Under the pieces are notes generated by a model that was not told where the DNA came from, did no database searches, and saw nothing but the letters and a program-made list of their open reading frames with translations. Shown piece by piece: positions 1 through 4,877 of a DNA stretch of 5,059 nucleotides; positions within the stretch are counted from its first letter, which is position 1; each line of letters begins with the position of its first letter. The translations under genes were made by a program, and so were the position numbers. This DNA comes from JAXGPF01 sp964463985 (GTDB taxonomy: Bacteria; Verrucomicrobiota; Kiritimatiellia; JAAZAB01): assembly GCA_964463985.1 (NCBI GenBank), contig CAYXEK010000208.1:1-5059 (forward strand). The letters are read 5' to 3'.

Positions 1-2
1 TT

Positions 3-725
3 TTCATGGCCTTCGCCGGCAAGCCGGCCGACCGCGAGCATCCTTATGGCCACCAGCAGATGGAAAGCATCGCCGCATTGGTGGTAGGCGCCTTTGTCAT
101 GGCCACGGCGGTCGCGATATTCTGGGATTCCGTCAATGCGGCATTTGAAATGGTGCTGGGGGAGACCGATCGCATTTACGCCGCCGGCTATACGCTTTGG
201 GTGGCGTTGGGAACGGTTGCAATAAAAATCGCGCTCACCATTACGACCCGTCTGCTGGCCAGGCAGACCGGGAATGCCGCCGTGCTGGCGCTGGCGGAAG
301 ATCACCGGAATGACGTCTTTTCCGCGGCGGGCGCGGCATTGGGAATTCTTGTTGGCCGGATGGGGCACCACTGGGCAGACCCCCTGGCAGGCGCCATCGT
401 CTCGCTGATTATTTTCAAAACCGGCATGCAGATACTCCGGGACTCATCGGCTAATTTGATGGATGCCGTACCGGGAGACGCCCTTGACAAACAGGTGCGC
501 GCCCTGCTCGCCGGCCTGCCGGAGGTGATTGAGGTGGAGGAAGTCCAGGCGCATCATTTCGGGCCTTACCTGGTTTTGAATGTCACCATTGGCATCAACG
601 GACTCCAGAGCGTGTTTTCCGGCGATCGAATTGCTTCGAAAGTTGAACGGATTCTTGTGAAAAACGTTGGATTCACGCGGCGCGTTTACGTGCATTACCA
701 TCCGGCACAATCGAAAAGCGGATGA
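3..725 (+). CDS. Cation diffusion facilitator (CDF) family metal transporter, 5'-truncated by window edge
   Basis: Exports divalent metal cations across the inner membrane by proton antiport, a family-level role. The frame is open to the window edge, so TM1-TM2 and the first half of the metal site lie upstream; the ATG at 6 is internal. Numbering from that Met, the conserved post-TM2 loop is ADREHPYGHQQMES (9-21). Hydrophobic spans follow at about 22-42 (TM3), 63-80 (TM4), 104-118 (TM5) and 126-144 (TM6). The TM5 metal motif reads D99-H-R-N-D103, so it is DxxxD rather than the HxxxD of zinc exporters such as YiiP. The conserved ADPLAGAIVSLII opens TM6. Residues about 155-235 form the cytosolic ferredoxin-like dimer domain, ending in VYVHYHP. 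The gene is convergent with purC, 59 bases away. Family assignment is firm. The metal is not settled: DxxxD is known in Mn/Fe-type CDFs, but the partner motif is outside the window. Confidence 0.93.
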   Translation, partial: FMAFAGKPADREHPYGHQQMESIAALVVGAFVMATAVAIFWDSVNAAFEMVLGETDRIYAAGYTLWVALGTVAIKIALTITTRLLARQTGNAAVLALAEDHRNDVFSAAGAALGILVGRMGHHWADPLAGAIVSLIIFKTGMQILRDSSANLMDAVPGDALDKQVRALLAGLPEVIEVEEVQAHHFGPYLVLNVTIGINGLQSVFSGDRIASKVERILVKNVGFTRRVYVHYHPAQSKSG

Positions 726-784
726 ATTATTGTTGTGTCAGGATTTCCCGCTTGACAATCACCAATTGAGATTCAGACGGCAGA

Positions 785-1756
785 TCACCCGCGCGGAAGA
801 TATCCCGCCTGGGCCAGGTTGGCGCGGATGCGTTCGAGCGGCGGGCGGTCGTCAGCCTCAAATTCGCAGCCGGTGATCGTCTCATACGCCTGTATGTAGC
901 GGCGGGCGGCCTCGATCCTGACTTCGTCCGGCATGGCCGGCGGATCGCCTTCGCCGCGGAATCCCTGTGCGGCGAACCACTCGCGCACGTATTCCTTGTC
1001 AATCTTGCGCTGGTCCCGGCCGGCCTGGAAGAGCTCGGCATAAGTGTCGGCAAACCAGTAGCGCGAGGAATCCGGCGTGTGAATTTCATCCGAGATCAAC
1101 AGCCGGCCGCCGCGCCTTCCCAGTTCGTACTTGGTGTCCACCAGGATCAGGCCGCGTTCCCGGGAGCGTTCAACGCCGAAGCGGAACAGTCGCATGCAGA
1201 TTTCGGACGCGGCGTCGAAGGTGGCGGCGTCTATCAGTTTTTCATCAATCGCCTGGGCGCGGGAGACCGGCCGGTCGTGCTCTTCAAACTTGGTGGTGGG
1301 GGTCAGGATGGGCTCCGTCAACTGCTGGTCGCGCCGCAGTCCTTCCGGCAGGACATGGCCGCAATACTTCCGCGCGCCCTGCTGGTAATTATACCAGAGG
1401 GACGTCTTGGTGACCCCGGTGATGTACCCGCGCACGACAAACTCCAGCGCCAACTGCTCGCATTCCTCCACGACCATCACGCAGGGGTCGGGCGTGGCCG
1501 CCATGTGATTGGGCGCCACCGTCCGTGCTGCGTTGAACCAGTAGGCTGCCATTTGATTCAGCACCTGTCCCTTGAAGGGAATCGTTCCCAGCACCCGGTC
1601 GAAAGCTGAAATCCGGTCGGTGGCCACAATGACCAGACGTCCGTTCTGCCGGTAAACGTCGCGCACTTTACCGCGGGTTTTCCGGCCCAGTCCGCTGAAA
1701 TCCGTGCTTTCAACCGTCCGCTCCAATTCCTGCCGCAAGCGTTTTTCGGAAATCAT
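785..1756 (-). CDS. purC: Phosphoribosylaminoimidazole-succinocarboxamide synthase (SAICAR synthetase)
   Basis: Cytosolic ATP-dependent ligase that joins CAIR and L-aspartate to form SAICAR in de novo purine synthesis. The product is 323 residues, the long ADE1-like form rather than the roughly 237-residue form of E. coli and B. subtilis. Visible motifs are the ATP-binding GKVRDVY (29-35), VATDRISAFDRVLGTIPFKG (44-63), ALEFVVRGYITG (103-114, signature 1 region), LTEPILTPTTKFEEHD (146-161), LILVDTKYELG (203-213, signature 2) and SDEIHTPDSSRYW (222-234). The start at 1756 (MISEKRL) is chosen because GGAAGG (minus strand, 1766-1771) sits 9 bases upstream. An in-frame ATG at 1804 would add 16 Cys-rich, non-conserved residues and overlap the upstream gene. 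The upstream gene on the same strand ends 34 bases before this start, so the two are probably one transcript. No purine-regulatory site or other pur gene is visible nearby. Confidence 0.97.
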   Translation of the reverse strand: MISEKRLRQELERTVESTDFSGLGRKTRGKVRDVYRQNGRLVIVATDRISAFDRVLGTIPFKGQVLNQMAAYWFNAARTVAPNHMAATPDPCVMVVEECEQLALEFVVRGYITGVTKTSLWYNYQQGARKYCGHVLPEGLRRDQQLTEPILTPTTKFEEHDRPVSRAQAIDEKLIDAATFDAASEICMRLFRFGVERSRERGLILVDTKYELGRRGGRLLISDEIHTPDSSRYWFADTYAELFQAGRDQRKIDKEYVREWFAAQGFRGEGDPPAMPDEVRIEAARRYIQAYETITGCEFEADDRPPLERIRANLAQAGYLPRG

Positions 1757-1765
1757 AATGCAACA

Positions 1766-1771
1766 CCTTCC
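1766..1771 (-). promoter_or_regulatory. Ribosome binding site of purC
   Basis: GGAAGG on the minus strand, 9 bases before the ATG at 1756. It fixes the purC start at 1756 rather than at the longer in-frame ATG at 1804, and it lies inside the 34-base gap after the upstream gene. Confidence 0.75.
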
Positions 1772-1790
1772 GTGTCTGCCGCACTCACAC

Positions 1791-2393
1791 TCACACCCTT
1801 GCACGCGCTTCCATCGCGCACTTCCACTCCACCAGCAAGCACCGGCGATAAAGCCCCTCGCTCAGGTGCGTATTCGACAAATCCAATCGCAACGCCATGG
1901 CGGTTCCCTCGGCGGCGGCGGATATGGCGCCGGTCACATGCTCCGAGTTCCATTGGGCATCCGGGATTTCCGCCCAGTCGAGCAGCCAGGCCAGCAGATA
2001 GGCAAAAATTTCCGCGTCCACGCAATCGCGCGGCAACTCGCGGAGGCAAATCTTTTCCGCGGCGTCCCGCAATTCCAACTGCACGCCGCCGGGCAGGCCG
2101 AGCAATTCGCACTCGGCGATTACCGCGGCCAGGCTGTCCCGGCATCCCGCAGCGGCGGTGCGCTGCATTTCCCGTTCCAGAGCCAGGGTTGGAAACAAAA
2201 GGTCCGGCTGCAGCGGTCCATCCATTAATGCCGTCAGCGTCAAGGCATCGCAGCGGGGATAATCCGCGCGCACTTCCTGGAGGAGCGCCTGCCAGAACCG
2301 GGCAGCGGAATTGGCGTAAGGCACGCCGCGCACGAAAAAAGGCTGAACGGGAGCGCGGCCGGTGTTTTGATCGTCCGCCAGTGTGCGTAACAT
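1791..2393 (-). CDS. Hypothetical protein, 200 residues, upstream of purC
   Basis: I do not recognise this protein and assign no function. The start at 2393 (MLRTLADD) is preceded by AGGAG (minus strand, 2404-2408) with 10 bases of spacing. The same frame stays open upstream through the tRNA-His gene, but that part is a tRNA translation artefact. The protein looks globular and acidic, with no signal peptide or membrane-length hydrophobic span. Its most hydrophobic stretch is AYLLAWLLDWAEIP (131-144), and Trp is scattered at 34, 137, 140, 148 and 190. The C-terminal part, about 151-190 (EHVTGAISAAAEGTAMALRL followed by DLSNTHLSEG), has the alternating helix and strand character of a folded alpha/beta domain. 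Codon use and GC resemble the neighbours, so the gene is probably native. It lies 64 bases after tRNA-His and 34 bases before purC on the same strand, suggesting co-transcription with purC. Coding status is supported by length, the RBS and tight packing. Confidence 0.8.
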   Translation of the reverse strand: MLRTLADDQNTGRAPVQPFFVRGVPYANSAARFWQALLQEVRADYPRCDALTLTALMDGPLQPDLLFPTLALEREMQRTAAAGCRDSLAAVIAECELLGLPGGVQLELRDAAEKICLRELPRDCVDAEIFAYLLAWLLDWAEIPDAQWNSEHVTGAISAAAEGTAMALRLDLSNTHLSEGLYRRCLLVEWKCAMEARARV

Positions 2394-2403
2394 TCCCGGG
2401 ATT

Positions 2404-2408
2404 CTCCT
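2404..2408 (-). promoter_or_regulatory. Ribosome binding site of the hypothetical gene upstream of purC
   Basis: AGGAG on the minus strand, 10 bases before the ATG at 2393. It sets the start downstream of the tRNA gene and argues against the longer frame that runs back through the tRNA. Confidence 0.6.
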
Positions 2409-2436
2409 GGCCGGGCCGGCACAAATCAATCCGGCC

Positions 2437-2446
2437 GGTTTAAACC
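2437..2446. repeat. Short perfect palindrome between tRNA-His and the hypothetical gene
   Basis: GGTTTAAACC is a perfect 10-base palindrome directly abutting a CCGGCCGG octamer (2431-2438), 11 bases past the tRNA CCA end. It is too short and lacks the T-tract needed for an intrinsic terminator. It may be a protein-binding site, a processing signal or chance. Confidence 0.3.
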
Positions 2447-2457
2447 CTGCGGCAAAA

Positions 2458-2535
2458 TGGGGTGGGTAACGGGACTCGAACCCGCGACATTCAGATCCAC
2501 AATCTGACGCTCTAACCAACTGAGCTATACCCACC
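2458..2535 (-). tRNA. tRNA-His, anticodon GTG
   Basis: Minus-strand cloverleaf. The 5' end is G-1 (2535) followed by acceptor strand GTGGGTA, which pairs with TACCCAC and leaves C73 at 2461 opposite G-1. This extra G-1:C73 pair is the identity hallmark of histidine tRNA. The D arm is GCTC/GAGC. The anticodon stem TCAGA/TCTGA encloses loop TTGTGGA with anticodon GTG and G at position 37. The T arm is GCGGG, TTCGAGT, CCCGT, with one G-U pair. The 3' CCA is encoded (2458-2460). The gene lies 70 bases after the parB stop and 64 bases before the next start on the same strand. It has its own promoter (2552-2580), and the downstream hypothetical gene and purC could be read from it as well. Confidence 0.97.
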
Positions 2536-2551
2536 GGCAAAAACGGGAAGA

Positions 2552-2580
2552 AGTATGGCACATACGGTTCCGGATTTCAA
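2552..2580 (-). promoter_or_regulatory. sigma70-type promoter of tRNA-His
   Basis: On the minus strand the -35 box is TTGAAA (2575-2580, 5/6 match to TTGACA), then a 17-base spacer, then the -10 box CATACT (2552-2557, 4/6 match to TATAAT). Transcription would begin near 2545, giving a leader of about 10 bases before the tRNA 5' end at 2535, which is normal for a tRNA gene. The -35 box sits in the loop of an inverted repeat (2568-2586). Confidence 0.65.
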
Positions 2581-2586
2581 CCGGAA
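2568..2586. repeat. Inverted repeat around the tRNA-His -35 box
   Basis: Arms TTCCGG (2568-2573) and CCGGAA (2581-2586) enclose a 7-base loop (2574-2580) that contains the -35 hexamer of the tRNA-His promoter. It lies 19 bases beyond the parB stop. It is not followed by a T-tract on either strand, so it is a weak terminator candidate at best. A binding site or a transcript 3'-end stabiliser for parB are other options. Confidence 0.4.
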
Positions 2587-2605
2587 TCTTGGCGGGCAGC
2601 GCAGA

Positions 2606-3523
2606 TTATATCGAAACACCCAAAAGTTCCAGGATGCGGTTGAAATCGTCATTGGAATAAAAATCAATTTCCAGCGTGCCCTTGATCTTGCGTCCGCCGG
2701 CCAGAGTGCGCGATGGGAGAAGGCGCACCGCCGTGCCGAAATGCTGGTGCAGCGCGTCGGTCAAATGACGCAAATGTTCGGGAGGAATATCAACCTCCAG
2801 CGTGCGCCGCGACCGCCGCCCGCCGCGCGCCAGGCGCGCGACAACTTTTTCCATGTTGCGCACCGACCAGCCTTCCGTTACCGCCCGACGCGCCAACAGG
2901 CAGCGTTCTTCAGGCAAATCAACTCCCAGCAACACCTTGGCATGGCCGGCGGAAAGCCGCCCATCGGTCAACATGGTCTGCACTTCTTCGGGCAAATCCA
3001 GCAGGCGCATGGCGTTGGCCACGGTTGCGCGGGCCTTCCCCACCCGGCCGGCAATGTCTTCCTGCGACAATCCGAACTGGTCGGCCAGCCGCCGGTATCC
3101 GCGGGCTTCCTCCATTGGATTCAGGTCGGCGCGCTGGAGGTTTTCCACCAGCGCCAATTCCAGCGCCCCCTGGTCGCCGGTTTCCACCAGGCGCACCGGC
3201 ACGGTAGCCAGGCCGGCCTGGCGGGCCGCGCGCAAACGCCTTTCGCCCGCCACCAGTTCGTATTGTCCGCCCTGCTTGCGCACCAGCAAAGCTTGCAGCA
3301 CTCCGCAGGATTTGATGGAAGCGGCCAATTCATCCAGCGATTCCGGGGTGAATGCATCCCGCGGCTGGAGCGGATTGACGTGAATCAGGCCGACCGGCAA
3401 CTCCGTGGGCGGCATTTCGGCCTGCGCCGGCGCTGCGGCCACGGCCTCGGCGGCGGACGCGGCAACGGGACTGTCCTTGATCAATGCAGCCAAACCGCGT
3501 CCCAGTCCATGTTTAGCGGCCAT
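2606..3523 (-). CDS. parB: Chromosome partitioning protein ParB (ParB/Spo0J family)
   Basis: CTP-dependent DNA clamp that loads at parS sites and directs origin segregation with ParA and SMC. At 305 residues it is a normal chromosomal-type length. Domains in order: N-terminal basic segment HGLGRGLAALI (5-15), typical of the ParA-contacting end; an Ala-rich linker (about 20-40); the CTPase domain with NPLQPRDAF (50-58), VAGERRLRAARQAG (91-104, nucleotide-binding GERRxRA box) and ENLQRADLNPMEEARGY (127-143); a helix-turn-helix for parS (GLSQEDIAGRVGKARATVAN, 151-170); and a C-terminal dimerisation domain (about 244-305). The start at 3523 gives the usual family N-terminus; only a weak AGAAAG-like RBS precedes it. 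The usual partner parA is not adjacent: the gene upstream is a divergent amidohydrolase. No parS-like 16-mer (TGTTTCACGTGAAACA type) was seen in the window. Transcription probably starts near 3585. Confidence 0.97.
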   Translation of the reverse strand: MAAKHGLGRGLAALIKDSPVAASAAEAVAAAPAQAEMPPTELPVGLIHVNPLQPRDAFTPESLDELAASIKSCGVLQALLVRKQGGQYELVAGERRLRAARQAGLATVPVRLVETGDQGALELALVENLQRADLNPMEEARGYRRLADQFGLSQEDIAGRVGKARATVANAMRLLDLPEEVQTMLTDGRLSAGHAKVLLGVDLPEERCLLARRAVTEGWSVRNMEKVVARLARGGRRSRRTLEVDIPPEHLRHLTDALHQHFGTAVRLLPSRTLAGGRKIKGTLEIDFYSNDDFNRILELLGVSI

Positions 3524-3540
3524 AAGCTTATTCTTTCTGC

Positions 3541-3578
3541 TTTTGGGATGAATTTTGAAATGATTTTGCGCCGGATGA
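3541..3578 (-). repeat. Three imperfect tandem repeats in the parB leader
   Basis: Read on the minus strand the predicted parB leader contains TCATCCGGCGCAAAA, TCATTTCAAAA and, after one extra T, TCATCCCAAAA, that is TCAT-n-CAAAA units. The last two are 11 bases each, match at 9 of 11 positions and are spaced 12 bases apart; the first carries a 4-base insertion. They lie between the predicted start of transcription (about 3585) and the parB ATG. They could be a protein-binding array or chance in AT-rich sequence. Confidence 0.4.
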
Positions 3579-3591
3579 ACTTAGAGGATTA

Positions 3592-3620
3592 ATAAAAGCG
3601 CAATCAAATGCCATTGTCAA
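3592..3620 (-). promoter_or_regulatory. sigma70-type promoter of parB
   Basis: On the minus strand a perfect TTGACA (3615-3620) is followed by a 17-base spacer and TTTTAT (3592-3597, 4/6 match to TATAAT). The start of transcription would be near 3585, giving a leader of about 60 bases to the parB ATG at 3523. The -35 box overlaps a CAATT-AA-AATTG palindrome (3618-3629), a possible operator. Confidence 0.6.
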
Positions 3621-3629
3621 TTAAAATTG
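3618..3629. repeat. Palindrome overlapping the parB -35 box
   Basis: CAATT (3618-3622), 2-base centre AA, AATTG (3625-3629): a perfect 5-2-5 inverted repeat that shares three bases with the parB -35 hexamer and lies between the two divergent promoters. Its position suits an operator. No regulator gene is visible nearby and the sequence is simple AT-rich, so chance is possible. Confidence 0.3.
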
Positions 3630-3652
3630 CCGCCCACCCCGGAAGGCATTCA

Positions 3653-3681
3653 TTGACATGCGCCGGGCATCCCGTTACTAT
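3653..3681 (+). promoter_or_regulatory. sigma70-type promoter of the amidohydrolase gene
   Basis: A perfect TTGACA (3653-3658), a 17-base spacer and TACTAT (3676-3681; matches TATAAT at T1, A2, A5, T6). Transcription would begin about 7 bases after the -10 box, near 3688, which is the A of an in-frame ATG. The upstream in-frame ATG at 3658 overlaps the -35 box, so a transcript from this promoter could not use it. Confidence 0.6.
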
Positions 3682-3687
3682 GCGGCC

Positions 3688-4764
3688 ATGCAAAACCCAC
3701 AACGCGCCGTCCTGCGTTCACCATCCCCTGCCCCGTCCGCCGGCCGGCCGGAGCGGGCGCGATTCCCGGCAATTGACTTCCACAACCACGCCTGGGCCGG
3801 GTTCGCGCCGGGCCGGGCGGCGCAAATCATGGACCGGGCCGGGGTCGTTCTGTACGGCAATCTCACCGGCAACATGCAAATAGTCTGGGCCGGCGGCGGA
3901 TATCAATGGCAGGAGACCCCGTTCAACGCCGTCATGTCCCGGGCAACGCCGCGAATAGCGCGCCGGTTTTTCAGTTTCACCGCCGCCACCTTCACCCGGC
4001 CGGCTTCCCTGCCGCTATTCGATGATGCCGCCCAATTTGTGGATCAGACGCTGGCCATGCTGAATAACCATGTCAAACAAGGCGCGCGCGGATTGAAAGT
4101 CCTGAAGGAACTCGGCCTGCATTACCGCGACGGCAGCGGCCGTTTGATCTTTTGCGACGACCGCAGGCTGGCGCCGGTCTGGGATGAATGCGCCCGCCTG
4201 AATATCCCCGTGCTTACCCACCAGGCCGACCCCCTGGGCTTCTTCCATCCCATCCGGCCGGCCAACCCGCATTATTCATCCCTGAAAAAATACCCCTCGT
4301 GGAGTTATGCCGACCGGCGGCGGTTCCCGGGGTTTTCAACGCTGCAGCGGCATTGCCGCAATCTGGTGCAAAATCATCCGCGCACGCAATTCATCCTGCC
4401 CCACATGGCCAACTGGCCGGAAAACCTGGATTATGTCGAGGAACTGCTTGAGTCATGCCCGAATCTGATTTTAGATTTTTCGGCGCGGATTGACGACCTG
4501 GGGCATCAACCGGACGCCGCACGCGCGTTTTTCGTCCGCCGGCAAGACCGCCTGCTCTTCGGCACGGACATGCCGCCTTCAGTCAGAATGTATCGCAGTT
4601 ATTTCCGGTTCCTCGAAACGGATGACGACGGCATCATCCCGCCCGATTACGACGGCACCTTCGGCCGTTACCGCTGGCGGATTCGCGGGCTAAAATTGCC
4701 AGACACGGTTTTGCGCAAAATTTATCATGACAATGCCGCAAGCCTGCTGGGTTTGAAATCATAA
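3688..4764 (+). CDS. Amidohydrolase family protein (amidohydrolase-2 type, metal-dependent TIM-barrel hydrolase)
   Basis: Predicted cytosolic metal-dependent hydrolase or decarboxylase of the amidohydrolase-2 superfamily, 358 residues; the substrate cannot be read from sequence. Metal ligands are where the fold expects them: HxH in IDFHNHAWAG (H32, H34) on strand 1, H178 in VLTHQADP, H239 in FILPHMANW and D294 in LLFGTDMPP. GARGLKVLKELGLHYRDGSG (132-151) and the C-terminal KIYHDNAASLLGL (344-356) are also typical. No signal peptide is seen. The first 27 or so residues are Pro/Arg-rich and non-conserved. An alternative ATG at 3658 adds 10 residues and has GGAAGG (3641-3646) 11 bases upstream. 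I prefer 3688 because the best promoter places +1 there, which would make the mRNA leaderless. The gene is divergent from parB and stands alone, and the stop is followed 15 bases later by a large hairpin. Family firm, start uncertain. Confidence 0.9.
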   Translation: MQNPQRAVLRSPSPAPSAGRPERARFPAIDFHNHAWAGFAPGRAAQIMDRAGVVLYGNLTGNMQIVWAGGGYQWQETPFNAVMSRATPRIARRFFSFTAATFTRPASLPLFDDAAQFVDQTLAMLNNHVKQGARGLKVLKELGLHYRDGSGRLIFCDDRRLAPVWDECARLNIPVLTHQADPLGFFHPIRPANPHYSSLKKYPSWSYADRRRFPGFSTLQRHCRNLVQNHPRTQFILPHMANWPENLDYVEELLESCPNLILDFSARIDDLGHQPDAARAFFVRRQDRLLFGTDMPPSVRMYRSYFRFLETDDDGIIPPDYDGTFGRYRWRIRGLKLPDTVLRKIYHDNAASLLGLKS

Positions 4765-4779
4765 AACCTGAATCCGTGA

Positions 4780-4877
4780 TGAGGCCCGGATGCCGCAGAT
4801 GCGCGGCGCGAAGGATGACGCTGTATTCATATACCGCGAATCCTTCGCAACAAAGCAGATGCGACATCCCGGCCTCA
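4780..4877. repeat. 98-nt extended imperfect hairpin (candidate dispersed palindromic element or structured RNA)
   Basis: Arms 4780-4816 and 4840-4877 are imperfect inverted repeats. Pairing from the outside in: TGAGGCC (7 bp), C-C mismatch, GGATG (5 bp), C-A mismatch, CGCA (4 bp), a 10 x 11 internal loop with a possible TGC/GCA inside, GCGAAGGAT (9 bp), a 2 x 1 loop, CGC (3 bp), T-C mismatch, GTAT (4 bp), apical loop TCAT (4827-4830). That is 32 pairs. GCAGATGCG also recurs directly (4795-4803 and 4855-4863). It begins 15 bases after the amidohydrolase stop. No T-tract follows on the + strand, so it is not a classical terminator. It looks like a REP/MITE-type intergenic palindrome, a 3'-end stabiliser or an RNA gene; I cannot choose between these. 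Confidence 0.6.

Noticed and set aside
736..757. TGTCA/TGACA stem between the convergent CDF gene and purC as a terminator
   Set aside because: Only 5 bp with a 12-base loop and no T-tract on either strand.
1079..1609. + strand open frames opposite purC
   Set aside because: They sit entirely antisense to purC, whose signatures are intact, and show no family features.
2401..2429. TTGATT, 17 bases, GAGAAT as a promoter for the hypothetical gene
   Set aside because: Only 4/6 matches in each box, the -10 lacks its first T, the spacer is very GC-rich and the -10 overlaps the AGGAG ribosome site.
1772..2443. + and - strand frames of about 223 residues overlapping the hypothetical gene
   Set aside because: Arg/Pro/Ala-rich products without RBS. 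The 200-residue minus-strand frame has the better start, spacing and composition.
2394..2561. N-terminal extension of the hypothetical protein (a 256-residue frame starting at 2561)
   Set aside because: The first 56 codons run through the tRNA-His gene and give the well-known tRNA artefact peptide (GIAQLVRASDCGSECRGFES). The RBS-backed start is at 2393.
2605..2610. Perfect TATAAT on the minus strand at the parB stop codon
   Set aside because: No acceptable -35 box 16-18 bases upstream. The TTGAAA/CATACT pair nearer the tRNA has ideal spacing.
2555..3592. 345-residue open frame on the + strand opposite parB
   Set aside because: It lies over a complete, motif-rich parB. The product is His/Gln/Arg-rich low-complexity sequence typical of an antisense shadow of a GC-rich gene.
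4634..4867. 77-residue minus-strand frame over the amidohydrolase 3' end and the hairpin
   Set aside because: It reads through the palindromic element and antisense to a real gene; no RBS or recognisable domain.
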